The notes below the pieces were generated by a model. That model was not told the DNA's origin. It was given only the letters and a program-made list of their open reading frames with translations, and did no database searches. From contig OX393565.1 of assembly GCA_947652115.1 (NCBI GenBank), positions 22,620,712 to 22,684,711 on the forward strand: a stretch of 64,000 nt of DNA, read 5' to 3'. This DNA comes from Blastomussa wellsi (lineage: Eukaryota; Cnidaria; Anthozoa; Scleractinia; Plerogyridae). Position 1 is the stretch's first letter. Every line of letters begins with the position of its first letter. This document shows, in pieces, positions 13,015 through 25,100 of this stretch. The position numbers and the translations under genes are program-made.

Positions 13015-13742
13015 ATCGGACTCAAGGCCCAAGGAAAGGCGCGCCCTTTTCTGCGGTGGTGGAGACAGTCCACCTTTCTGTTCGTCGTCAGACGAGGCCA
13101 GGGTAGCTGAAGACCACGAGGATAGCCAGTTTTGAACAAATTCTCAGTAAAGGAAGCGACCCAACGACAGGAAAGCTAGACAACAAGACAAAGACAACTG
13201 CAGCACTATGTACTTTCCTTCATATTGTGAACTGACGTCATCGAAGTCAATAACATGGGGACTGGGTCCAAAAAAAACATTCCCCATATTTGGAATGAAG
13301 CAACACTAGCTCTCTCCCAAGTTGCTATAGCAACCGCCCACGGGTTCGCGCGAGGGCAAATATACCACATGGCAACAGCATGAGCCTCAATTTTCCAAAA
13401 TTAGAAGCCACCGGGTTGCCGGTTGAAATGATAAAGTAATTGAAGGCCCAACAGTAAGATCGAGAGTTTCAATCGCGTGATACTTGATGACTGTGACGAG
13501 GGCATGCAAAGCCTGAATCAACTACCACGAGAGATCCTCCTCCTTTGCAACCCTGTATTTTTGCTGGGCGTTCAAAACTTATAAAAAAAATTCCGATATA
13601 TTAATATTCTAACATGTCGCCGAGGCTTGGGGGAATAAAATAAAAGATTTTGCATCGAGGTTTATAATTATTATAGCGGAGCTCCGGCGGCCCGAAGGGC
13701 CGCCAAGCGGAGCCCCATACTCATATGGGAAAGAAAACGAAA
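13015..13742. other. WDR26 5' flank / intergenic
   Basis: Minus-strand sequence upstream of the WDR26 ATG stays open for about 120 bp, with a Ser/Asp- and Pro-rich reading and an acceptor-like GTGGTCTTCAG near 13107, then closes at TGA. A CpG-containing promoter-like stretch follows (CTGACGTCATCGAAGTCA near 13232). A GC-rich hairpin (GGCGGCCCGAAGGGCCGCC) sits at 13686-13706 just outside the inverted-repeat cassette. No further gene was seen. Confidence 0.5.
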
Positions 13743-13821
13743 CATACACGACTTTCATAATGGCGGACCGCTCGGGCGGAGTGGGAAAGAGCCACATCAG
13801 AGCGAGGCAAGTAAGGCCACG
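13743..13821 (+). repeat. Left terminal inverted repeat of the THAP/SWIM cassette
   Basis: Matches 15434-15512 in inverted orientation with about four mismatches. It contains ATGGCGGACCGCTCGGGCGG and GCGAGGCAAGTAAGGCCACG, a GC-rich segment 168 bp upstream of the THAP start that may serve as promoter. Confidence 0.85.
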
Positions 13822-13988
13822 ATATTTATCTCCGAAAGCAGTCGTGTGGAAAAACATGCAAATGCATTCCAAATTTATTTGGTTTGTCGAGTTGTTTTAG
13901 TTTCTTTGGCATCAAAAAGTAGAAATTCGGTAAACCTTCACTATCTGTAACGAAAATTTATCGCTAACAATCGCTGATCGGAAAAAAA

Positions 13989-14585
13989 ATGCCTACGAAC
14001 TGCTGCGTTCCTGAATGTACAAAGAAAGGTTATCTGGACGAAAATGGGAGAAAAGTTTCTCACTTCAAGTTTCCAGATGATCCGCTTCGACGAAGAAAAT
14101 GGATTCACGCTATTAGAAGAGACGAGGGAGACTATTTTCAGATACAGGAATGGACAAAAGTTTGCTCAAGGCATTTTAGAGAGTATGATTTTATCAAGAA
14201 GCTCAGCGGTAGGAGAGATCTGCGATCGAATGCCGTTCCATCGCTGTTTCCTTGGACTCGAACCTCTCCTCGCAAGCGGAAAGCTCCCACCGATCGCGAA
14301 CAAATTGGCACAACAAGCCGAGTTCTCCTTTCCGAAATTGAAACGGTAGAAGAAACGGTAGAAACAGAAAACGCTACATGCAATGAAGAAAGTGGAACGA
14401 GTGATACTGATGCTATCACCAAACAGGATGTGGCGACGCAAACAAATGAAATTGAGTCCACGGGTAACAGCGAAACAGAAATGAATCAGCAATTGATTGA
14501 CCTAAAATCTAAACTTGAGAAGGCAAATCAGCGCATCGAGTCTCTTCTTCAGGGTATACTTGCAAATTTTGAACATCAAGGCTGA
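13989..14585 (+). CDS. THAP-type zinc-finger protein
   Basis: A single-exon frame of 198 aa. Residues 1-88 form a THAP domain, a sequence-specific DNA-binding C2CH zinc finger: Cys5/Cys6 and Cys10 (CCVPEC), the spaced pair Cys59 and His62 (VCSRHF), invariant-type Pro29 and Trp38, and the closing AVPSLF box at 82-87. A basic stretch (SPRKRKAP) follows, then an acidic Thr/Glu-rich linker and a C-terminal coiled coil (about 164-192, leucine spaced). THAP domains occur in host regulators and in P-element- and Kolobok-type transposases; here no catalytic DDE region follows. It converges on, and overlaps by 84 bp, the minus-strand SWIM gene. The domain call is strong; whether this is a complete regulator or the N-terminal remnant of a transposon protein is open. 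Confidence 0.85.
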   Translation: MPTNCCVPECTKKGYLDENGRKVSHFKFPDDPLRRRKWIHAIRRDEGDYFQIQEWTKVCSRHFREYDFIKKLSGRRDLRSNAVPSLFPWTRTSPRKRKAPTDREQIGTTSRVLLSEIETVEETVETENATCNEESGTSDTDAITKQDVATQTNEIESTGNSETEMNQQLIDLKSKLEKANQRIESLLQGILANFEHQG

Positions 14586-15345
14586 AATATGATTGCAAAA
14601 TCCAGCCTTTCCTGCGACACACGTACAGATGCTGTCTAAAACGTCTCCCTTGAAAATACACAACGCCAGTTGTAATTGATGTGGGGGTTCGTTCTTTCTA
14701 AAGCTATGGCAGCATTTGGCTTGAAAATAAAAACAGCGATCATCACTTGCGGCAGTTATTTCTCTTAGATATTCATCTTCGAGGAATGTCTTCGCTTTTC
14801 TTAAGGAGGTTGGCACAGAATGATGTTGAATATTGGAAATACTTTTCCCCGATCTGGCTATGTGCACGTTCATTTCTGCCCTGGTGAACAGAGGCATCTT
14901 TTCAAGAGACGTACTCCATCCATCAGAGGGATACTTGACAGACGGTTTGTTAGAATCAACATTTGAGGTAACACTTGATGTAGCTTCGATTCCAATGCGT
15001 TGCTGTTTTCGCTTAGTGTACAGGCCATTTGGATCGGGATCCACGATATTTTTGTCCTTTCCAGTCTGGATATACTCTTCTACCCTGATAAAGAAATCAG
15101 GTGATTATTAAACTTGAACAAATCTTACAAGTGACTGCATGGTAGAATATAAGCTCAAGTAAGATTACAAAGCGATCGCTGTCTTACCTCTTTACAAGTT
15201 CAGCTTTGGTTTTGAGGCCTTTGCCTGGATCACCTCTACATTTCAACCAAAATTTAAGTTCTTCGTTCTTTAATTCAGACGGTTTTCGACCGCAAAGTGA
15301 CGCACCAGGAATATCTTGCTCTTCCAGAAACGATTCACTCGACAT
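14502..15345 (-). CDS. SAP-like / SWIM zinc-finger protein, probably truncated
   Basis: Two exons, 15188-15345 and 14502-15084, join in phase to give 246 aa. The N-terminus (residues about 14-52) is a small helical SAP-like motif with LKNEELKFWLKCRGDPGKG. Further on, CTCVAGKAGFCNH fits the SWIM consensus C-x-C-x(n)-C-x-H, a zinc finger for nucleic acid or protein binding. In cnidarian proteins of this layout that I recall, a YqaJ-like nuclease region follows SWIM. Here the frame stops about 28 residues after the finger, inside the antisense 3' end of the THAP gene. A GTATAC donor-like site at 14554-14559 might lead to a further exon, but none was found. Truncation by internal deletion is the simplest reading. 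The start ATG lies about 90 bp inside the right inverted repeat. Confidence 0.7.
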
Positions 15346-15433
15346 ATTTCATGCTATTTCATGTTGTAAATACTAAAGATTGCTTCGCGTCGCGTCTCGT
15401 CGCTTCGATTTGTTTTCATTTTGTTTTGGTTAC

Positions 15434-15512
15434 CGTGGCCTTACTTGCCTCGCTGTGATGTGATTCGTTCCCACTCCGCCCGAGCGGTCCGCCATTATGA
15501 AAGTCGTGTATG
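15434..15512 (-). repeat. Right terminal inverted repeat of the THAP/SWIM cassette
   Basis: Inverse of 13743-13821. It lies just upstream of the SWIM gene start (15345), mirroring the position of the left arm relative to the THAP gene. Confidence 0.85.
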
Positions 15513-16180
15513 AGTTGATTTTCTCATGGTTATCATGGCTAGCAGTATTGCTCGTGGGCGCGTACGCACGACGTCGGCGACGGCGGAGTCGCGCAACATG
15601 GCGGCCATAAAGAGCTATGCCTTTTCAACACCTTGTCAGCCTTATCAGCTTACATCTTTGTTATAGGGCATCCATGTTATAATCTTATTTCAGCTGTCAA
15701 ATCGAGGTATCCGCTGACCAGTATCACATGACCCGATCGATAAAATCGATAAAATCGATCGATAGAACTCATCGAGGTAACGTGCTTTTTTGAATATAAT
15801 TTGGTTTTATCAACTGGGTTGATAATGTCAATTGGCCACCGTAAAGAGATTCAATTGCTGACGTTTCGAGCGTTAGCCCTTCGTCGGAGCGAATGAAGTT
15901 GACCGCTGACCAAGCATTGGTTTTCTTCATCGATCGCGGGATCAGGTGCGATTTTTTTTCTTCTGGCAGCATTTTACTGACAACCGCTACTCTCGTTCTA
16001 CTTAGCTGTGTTCTACATTTGGAAATCCGCGAATCTGATTGGTTCTCCCACTGTTTTCTATTTGGTCTCTTTTCAACCTTATGTCTAATTCTCGCCCCAG
16101 TTCCCTGCGCAATTTCGGAACGGCCAATTCCATGCAAATGAGGCTACTCATACCCAGTTTAACGCGGTCGACCATCAAAT
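15513..16180. other. Intergenic region upstream of DLST, repeat-rich
   Basis: Holds a copy of a dispersed repeat with GCTTACATCTTTG, CAGCTGTCAAA and TGACCAGTATCACATGACC (15640-15790; relatives at 18390-18430, 32280-32440 and 61060-61190). Inside it is inserted a copy of the GCTGACGTTTCGAGC repeat (15795-15897); the host repeat resumes at GTTGACCGCTGACCAAG. A TATCGAT-type short tandem (CGATAAAATCGATAAAATCG) lies at 15736. The last 100 bp should contain the DLST promoter. No gene was seen. Confidence 0.6.
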
Positions 16181-19100
16181 ATGGCTTCCTTGAGATGCCG
16201 TCATATCGGGCGGTTATTGCAGCATTTACACCTCTATAGAAGTTATAGTGCAAATTTTGCTGTAAGTGTAACTTTTAAGTGCTAAAGTAACGTTAAATTT
16301 CTTTTCTTATATTTATTTTTTGTTCCCAAAGCGGCAGTTCGTTTATTGTGGAATTCGATATAGTACAAGCAACCTACAAAATGCAGGTAAGTGTATAGGT
16401 TCTCAACTGTATCATAAAGTGTCGGGATTAGCCTTGTAATTATGGCCCTTACTGCTTACTGCTTTCTTTTGTGTGTCATAGCTACAAAACTTCAAGCGGC
16501 AGGAACTTTACGAGGCAGCAAACCCATGTAAGTGCATAAGAATCTTGTACAGACGTATGACTTGTATTGATTTTATCAGTTGACCAATGTATTAATATTT
16601 ATGCAACTTTATACCCTGGACTGATTAAACAGGTGTTTATCTTCAGCATCTATAGTCATTCTTGTTTGTTCTCACAGTTCTTGTTTCTGTTGGTCATGTG
16701 GGTCTGTGAAACAAAGCTCTGGTCGTATTACAGTCTTTCCTGTAAAACCGTCAACACCTGAAATATTTCAGGACATGCAAACAAACCTCAAAACCACAAA
16801 CTAATTACCGTTGGTGTTTGTGGTTTAGTTTTCTCACACCTGATTGGCTTTTTTCTTGTAACACAATAACATTCCATATACATTTCTGATGTTCACGGTT
16901 TTATGGGAAAGACTGTAAGTTTTTTTTCCCCGAGGCCACAATGTCTTTACTTAACACCAAAAATCGAGACCTCTGGCTGATTCCAACACTAAAAGTCCAT
17001 GATTCATGGACTCATTGGCAATTCTAATTGGCCGAACATTACAGCACAAGTACTCCGCGCACGGTAAAAAATTGGGGCTGGCCAGAACGAGGTCTCGATC
17101 CCTGGCACATTCTCGTCCCCAGAGGCCACGATCCTTTCGGTCAGCACTATGAATTGAAACCTCTGTGCCTCCAAATTGGGAGCATTTGCAGAGAACTTGT
17201 TCTGTAGTTTTCAACCAATCAGATTTGTTCAGATTTGACAACAAGTCCGTGAATTGTGGACTTCCAGTTTTGGAGGCAGCCAGAGGTTGCGATTCTTGGT
17301 GCTGACCAAAAGAAGAGCAACCTCGGGACGAGAATGGCCCTGGTACAGACCAGGAGGATCATGGTCACCTATAGTCTGAATGCCTTTGCGAGAAAGAGAG
17401 AGCGATGTCAGGGGAGGGGAAGAGATGATGTAGGTTGGGGGGGTGGAAGGTTGAGTAGGGGGTAGAGGGATGAGAGGTAGTAAGGGAGGGGTGGATGACT
17501 TTTTTATAGGTAAAAATATAACCTTGGTTAAAAAAAATTACCTGGGTTAAATCAGCAGCCCATTAAATGAAATAAACTGGATTGAAAAATTTAAACTAAC
17601 GACAAAATTGAACCATTACAAATACATGTCATGTTGTCAAAATAATATGGGGTGGGGGGGGGGTGGGGCAGTGACAACTGTAACAAATTCTGTGTAAACG
17701 AAAGCTGTCCCTATGTATAATTTTTAAGAGACATTCAAAAGCATCTCATGCTTCCCTTAATGTTGTTTCATGTTCCCAAAACGTTTCCTGAGTCTCCCAA
17801 TTCTTCAGATTCCCAGAAGGATCCGGTTTTCCTCCTGAAACAGACCTTTGTAGAGTTAACACCCCCCAGTAAGAAATTAAAATATCTTCATTTGTAACAT
17901 TTTGTTACGATTTATTCTTAGGTTTCTTGGCTGGAAGGATCGGAAGTATTTTCATTCATCATCAAGTCTTTGTAAGTGTGCAAAGGTCATTAATTATGTA
18001 CAGATGTACAGTATATTATATCTGCATTTATTTAATAAATTTTATCAGGGCCATGTAAACATCACTGGCACTGTATGGGTGGCCCAGGCTTGAAGCCTGC
18101 AAATACAGACATTTCCAGCATTTGTTTCACGCCGCCATAATTTTCTAGCTAATGGCATGAAGAAAAAGCTGGAAATCCATCTGTGTTCTCAGGCTTCCAG
18201 GCTATTTGTGGATTTTTTCCTTCATTATACTTAAAAGACAGCCTGAACAGGCTTTCGATCCAGAGTACATAATAGTTCGAATTTAGACTAAAAAAATACT
18301 TGAGTCTGTGATCCAGTGGAAACATTAACCTGTCTGTGTTCAACTTTCAAAAAGCATGTGATCACGATGAGCTCTATACTTGAGCTATCAATACGGTCAT
18401 GTGGTACAGGTCAGCGGATACCTTGCAATTGATCATAAAGTTCTAAAAACCTTGACATCAATCAAGGATGGGATCTCCCCTCCCCTAAAAGATAAAAATA
18501 AATCAGTACAGCAATTTTCCAGTTGGAGTCATTTCTTGTACTAATGTTGTTACAAAATGGAATCATCTTTAAGTTAATTGCCAGGCAATGTAGGTTAGAA
18601 GTGAGAGAGATGCTTTTTGGAATTCCATGCTAATTGATTTTAACAGCTTCATTGGGTTACATTATTACCAATACAAAAAATATAACAGCTTGCTAGAGTA
18701 AGGAAGAAAAAGGAAAAAAACAAAAGGTTTTTTTACCCAATGGGGCAAGCACAAACAAAACCAGGGGTCCCATGCACAGTACCGCCCTTAATTAACACTC
18801 TAATTGACACTGTATCACGTAATATTTCTTCCTTTACATATTCTAGCCTCCGACGACTACATTATAGTGAATACACCACCATTTGCTGAGTCAGTAACAG
18901 AGGGGGATGTCAGATGGGACAAGGGTATGTACTCTGAATATCTTAACAACTGTAACATATTCATTTTGAAGACTTTCCACTTGTATTTTTGATCCCTTTG
19001 ATCCTTATAAATAGGCCAGTAAAGGGGCTTAGTCACCATGAATCACTTTAATGTTGTTCAGGGCTCGAAATTAACGTTCGCAAAATGCAAGTGTTTTTTG

Positions 19101-22100
19101 GGATTTGCGAGTGAAACATATAGCCACTAGCGAAAATTTGCGCGTAAGAATCATCTCTGTCTGCAAAACATTTCAAGAAAGCTGTTCGAGTTGAACTTCG
19201 TGTCAAGAAATTTGAAAGAAAGTACGAACAACCTTTTTTAATTACCTTATCAGCTCATTACTTCTGTCAAAAGTATCAATAAGAATTTTAATTTTTACAT
19301 AAAAAAATGTGCTAGTTGGCTTGCCAATTTGCTAGTAGGAAAAAGTGTCACTGGCAAAAATTTGCTAGTGGGCTAAAAAGTTAAGTTCAAGCCCTGTAGT
19401 TCTATTTGGTAATGTATAAAATTGTTTAAGAAATGTGGAAAAACACTAAACTGCTTTGGGCGAGGTGAAGTTAAATCACCAATTTTTGACTTGTCAGATA
19501 TCTGCAATTTTGATGGCTGCGATAGTGGACACACTTGGTGGTTTTCGCATTATTGCAGTGATCAGCTTTAGGAAACCAAGATAAGCTTTGGTCTGATGGG
19601 TGGCTGGGCTAGTACACAAACTTTATCTTACCATCAACCAAGGGATTTTGTCTTGATGCACCACCCAATTCTCATAATTTATAAAGGAAATCTGTAGCAT
19701 TTAGTAAAGGTGAATTATTTGTTTGACCCTGGGAATGAAGGGTTGCAGTAAAATATATTTTTCATTCATACAGCTCCTGGAGACGCTGTGGCCGAAGATG
19801 AAGTTGTTGGGGAAATTGAAACTGACAAGGTAAGTGTGAATCTTAAATTTGTGGAAGCAAAAATGTAAATTTACACTTCCAGCAGTAAACAATTGGTGCA
19901 TACTTTTAGCTGTAGACTACTGGGCCACTGGTGCACTCAAGAATCCCAACTTACTTTTGGCTGCTGCCTTGAGCAACTCTTACACTTCTCACTTGCTCTC
20001 CAAACTTCTCAATGTGCAGTCAAGAGTTTGCATAACTGTCTCAAATTCTCCCAACCCCTCGTGTTTAGATGGCGCTATTTAAACGCAGAAAAATTCCGCT
20101 TACTATTATTTGCTTCATAAATTACTTCTTAAAACTAAGAGCAAATGTAAAACGTTGTTTTGGATTTTAACTTCCTAAAGCCCCCTTTTCTGGGTTCCTG
20201 AGTCATTCAGTTAATATGAAATTTGCTAGTTCCATTCTCCTTGGATAAAGCCTTAACATATATAAAAAATATTCTTACTGATTTCTGTAAAACGGCATTA
20301 ACCGGTATGGATGTACGTGCTTGAATAGGTTCAGCAATAATCCATTCTTTAATCTGATTTTAGACTAGCATTCCAGTCACTGCTCCCTCAGCGGGTATTA
20401 TCCAGGAGTTTTTTGTCAACGATGGTGATAAAGTAGAGAAAGGTCAACAGCTGTTCAAACTTATTCTATCAGGTACATGAGTATTCTGACAGCTGACTGT
20501 GTGCATTATTCGTATTCCAGCCACTAAACCACCACACTATGTAGTTTATTAACAGATTTAGATGTTCACCATAACATCCTAGCTGTGCCAGAAAATAACA
20601 ACAGGGTCTATCCCAGCATGACAGTTCTAGATGGAAAAATTACATAAATTATAGCAAGGGATAGTATCACATGAAACAATGACTTTGAAAGAAACTTCAT
20701 ACAAATAAAGTCCAACAAAAACATAATGATGTGTCACCAAGTAGAACCTAACGATAATGCAATGAAATGGTAAAGCATGACGCGATTGTGAAGTCTAGCA
20801 ATAGAATGCAAATTACTGGACCCCAGCGTGACTTGGAAAACACTAGCGTGTTCTGAGAGAAATAAAGGGAATGTCGGCAAAGTTTTTGTGTCAAAAGTGT
20901 TTTGGGATCACTGGCTTTCAAGATCATCTGCAATTCCAGTTTGTTTTTCTGAGTCTTGTCTGAGTCGTGACGACAGCTGCGCGCTTCGCTACATGTATTA
21001 AATGAATAAGAAATAGGAAATATATATCATCATGCATTTGTGAGCAACAAGAAAATACAATAATTATCAGAAAACTTGCATAGCACGGTAACATGCATGA
21101 TACGTAGAGCTGTCAGTAAAGCTTGAAGTAAATGGCTGCCCATGTGCAGCACCCATCAGAGAGCATGGTACAACTTTGTCTTTTGCGACACTCTAACGAC
21201 GAGCCCAAGAGACGGATGTTGTTTTGTGTAAATTAAATTAAACCTAGTAAACTTGATTATGATTGTTGTGAATGTCGTAAAAATGTTGTAGGATTTTGAA
21301 ACATGTTGCGCAACGCTGCTAAAAAAATATTGTCATAAAGTATATCAAATAATTCATATATGAACTGTGGATGTAGATGAGAGTTAGAAATAATCATCAC
21401 AGTTAATTTCCAATTTAAGTAATTGGAATAAAGAAGCCTGTAAAAATCAGGGCTTCAAAGGGATTTGAACCCGTGACCTCTGCGATGTATACCGGTGCAA
21501 TGCTCTACCAACTGAGCTATGAAGCCACATGTTGGGAGCGAGGTAAATTTACTGAGAAAAAATTATTGTCCGTACTTTTAAACAAATTTTTCATCTATGT
21601 AATAGCTGAAGATTTGTGCAAATTCATGTTAGGAGATGCTCCTCCGAAGGACACACCAGCAGTGAGTACACCAGCTACCCCTGAGCCTCCAGCAGCAGCA
21701 GCAGCAGCAGCGAAGGAAATGCCAGCTGAAGACAAATCTACAACTTCTGAAATTCCAACTACTCCCCCACCAGGTGGGACTAGCATAGAATTTAGCAAGA
21801 AGCTTACCCGGGGGTGGCAGACTATACGGGGAGGTGCCGCTGGATAGGGTATAGTTTTTGACCCCTCAGTCCTGAACAGGGTATAAAATTCAAGCGAGTC
21901 TGTACTAAACAGGGTATGGATCTTAATTAAGGAGTCGTCCTAGACAGGGTATGGCTTCAAGACTTTAATTAAAGAATATCCAAAATCAGAAACATTCATC
22001 AGGTTTTATTTTGCTGGTCAAGTGCCCCTTCCCTTCCCTCCCTCTCCCCCTTGGGAAGCTTGACCTATTTGAAGCAAAAAAATTATTGAATTGCTGAAAT

Positions 22101-25100
22101 AAAAGATGATATTTTCATAACAATAGAGTTCAATTCCCGGAGGATTGTTTTGGGACACCAATATGGCTGCCGTTTCTTTGTTTTGGGACACCAACATGGC
22201 TGCCGTGATGTCATGTGAAAACGCTCTTTACCCCAACTCATGAAAGACCTTAAGTACATCTCAGTTGCTTTCATTTGAACGTATTGTCAGTGTATTACAT
22301 TTGTTTGCATGAGTTTGCATCAGTAGTGCGATGTCACAACTGGAAATTGTCAACTGTTACAACTGTATTACTAACTGTGACCAAAAATTGCTCATCTAAG
22401 ACTAATACTTCATCATCTCCCAAAAATGTGTAAAAATGCCTCAAAATCATCTTCCCACAAAACAGATCATCTCCACTGTCTCAGTCTGCCATCTTGAATG
22501 AACTTGAACATAGTCAGAGTCATGTGACGGGTCTGTTCAACATTTGGCCAAGCCACACATTGACAATCTAATTTAAAATATATATTGTTAACTGAGGTGA
22601 CCCACCTTACATGTATAAGTCTGGTGGTTTCCTTTATCTCTTGTGTGGCAAATAAATAAATATATGTATGTAACATCGGGACTGCGCTATGGTTTAGCCT
22701 GTTGAAGTTTGCCAGTTTTCATAACCAGTCTCTCCGCTAACTATGATTTGAATGGTCACATCGCAGTATTAGAGGCATAATTATGTAAATGAAAATGATG
22801 CACATTTATTTTCAAGTCAGAGCACAAATTGTAATGATTGTGTATGAATGTTAACTCCTTTCAACATTGCCCTTGTAGTTCCTGAAGTACCTACTCAACC
22901 ACTGGCAGAAATCAAGCCTGGTCCACCCACCCCTGCTCCACGGCCATCAGTTGCTATGCCAACAGACAGTGTACTTAAAGTAGCTCGCTCTGAGCACAGG
23001 GTATGATACAAAGGGGCTGTTGATTGTTTAGGACTTTGTAGTCATTTTTGTGTTCTTTGGATATGTTATGGTAAATGTGGTGTAACATTACATGCATTAT
23101 TTTATGTACATTTCACCAAACATTGACGTTTTCACTGGAAATTGTCGGTACACAATGTACGGTATTTTAAAAATGTGCTTAGTTTGTAAGAGCTCTCCTT
23201 GAACTGCAAACAAAAGATCTCTTTGCTGCACACAAAATATATTTGCTATGAAAGATTGAGGTCAACTAGCAATAGAGTTATTTCAGTAGAGTTATGGCTT
23301 GGAGTTAGAGTTAAGGACTGCCAAAATCCTGAATTCAAGATTTTGGACTGCCAAAATCCTGAATTCAAGATTTTGGACTGCCAAAATCCTGAATTCAAGA
23401 TTTTGGCAGTCCTTAACTCTAACTCCACGCTACAACTCTATGAAGATAACTCTAACAGTAGCCGTCCCCTGAAAGATTTATTATTATTCCCCTGAAAGAT
23501 TTATTATAATTAGCTAAGGCTAAGGGTTTTAAGGTTGAGTATTCCAGGGTTTTTTATATTGGAGTTTGTTACATGATATATTATATAAGCCAGGTTGTAA
23601 TCATTGAACATAATATCTGAGCAAATGTTTTCAACCCAGGCAAAGATGACTAGAATGCGTCAGAGGATTGCTCAAAGGCTCAAGGATTCTCAAAATACTT
23701 ATGCAATGTTGACAACATTTAACGAGGTCGATATGAGGTTGGTGTTCTTATTGGCTGTTATTAGAGTTCTCAGCAGTTTGACATACAACAAAGGCTAACA
23801 GGTCATATCTTGTGTTTTAAAAGTGATGGTAAGAGGGACTCCTGATGCCTGGGATTAAAATTCTGTATACGTAGTCAAGCTTATTAATTTAGAGATACTG
23901 GGAAGAAGTTCACAAATGTGCCATACTGTAAAAAAATTATGCAAGCAACTCCTCTTTTTTAATGTTTCCTACAGTAACATCTCTGAGATGAGAAAAAAGC
24001 ACAAAGATGCATTTGTTAAGAAACATGGTGTCAAGCTTGGCTTCATGTCAGCCTTCATTAAGGCATCAGCCCATGCCTTGCAGAGTGAGCCAACAGTAAA
24101 TGCTGGTCAGTTGGTTTGTATGACTGTAGTAAGCTTGGTTGGATAGTGTTTATTTATTACTCAACGCATGTGGTAAATGGTAATACTGTCGACTTTGTAG
24201 TTACAGTCAGCTCTCTCTTAACGGACACCTCTATAAGACGACACCTCTATTAGACGGACACCTGGTGTTGGTCCTGGCCGTTTCTCAGTCATTTTACTAT
24301 AACCAAACTCTCTATAAGACGGACACCTCTGTAGGACGGACAACGTACACTTTGAAATCGTCAATGGACATTTGCGAGCTGCTGAATGTGACCGCAAATT
24401 ACGATTTTGGGAGAAAAATTCTTAAATTACTAAGTACGTGACTCTTTTTTAACACCAGACGTTTAATTGACAGCTCTTTTCTTGTCGGCGGAATACATAC
24501 AATACAAGTTAAAATTAACTCAGTCATTGTCCCATTCAAAAAATAACTTGGATTTGACAACCGAATTGTATTGTAATCTAAAACAGTTATTTTCCTGCTT
24601 TCTTAGCTGAAAATTCCTGGGGTCATGTTACATCGACTCTCTGTAAGCCGGACACCTCTCTAAGACGGACAGCTGAGGCCGGTCCCGATGGTGTCCATCT
24701 TAGAGAGAGTCGACTGTATTTTCTTTTGAGTTTCAAAATGAGAGTATAGTGCATGCAATCTTTATTTGCACTTTGTAAAAGGGTAGACTTGGACATAATT
24801 TCTTGAAGAGAATAAACCATACTTGGGGCTGAGAATATAGGCTAAGGCAGTGCAAGTTTATTCCGTCCAAGTGTCAGGAACATTGACCAAGTTGCTGTAT
24901 AATTACATTAATAAGACCCCTAAATCGGAAACACACTCAGAAAGTTTCTGGACAATAAGCCATACCGTCCTCTCCTATCTATCTGCCTAGCATTTGCCTG
25001 ACAAAATGCCTCTTCAAATTTATCAAAAGCAATACACCATAACTGTTTCTGTCATGCTCTGACTAAAGAAGATCGAAGACCGTTACAGGCTTTTACATAC

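Larger units (their letters stand above)
13743..15512. mobile_element. Inverted-repeat-bounded cassette carrying THAP and SWIM zinc-finger genes
   Basis: Two 79-bp arms (13743-13821 and 15434-15512) are inverted copies matching at about 75 of 79 positions; each starts CATACACGACTTTCATAATG at its outer edge. They enclose exactly two genes, transcribed inward from the arms and overlapping tail to tail. THAP and SWIM domains both recur in eukaryotic transposon proteins. No target-site duplication is obvious at the arm edges, and weak similarity continues about 20 bp further out, so the true ends may lie slightly outside. No DDE transposase or YqaJ-like nuclease domain is present, so the copy is probably internally deleted. 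Classification as a transposon is inference; a domesticated gene pair is the alternative. Confidence 0.65.

Noticed and set aside
13609..13872. Possible extra exon of the SWIM gene
   Set aside because: The frame lies across the left inverted repeat and contains no nuclease-like motif.
21447..21527. A tRNA gene on the minus strand
   Set aside because: Acceptor, D and T arms look right, but the anticodon arm has an insertion and cannot pair, and the same sequence with the same body recurs at 60640; it is a SINE.
23315..23404. CRISPR-like array of three 30-bp direct repeats
   Set aside because: There are no unique spacers between the units, the genome is eukaryotic, and the array is enclosed in a simple hairpin.
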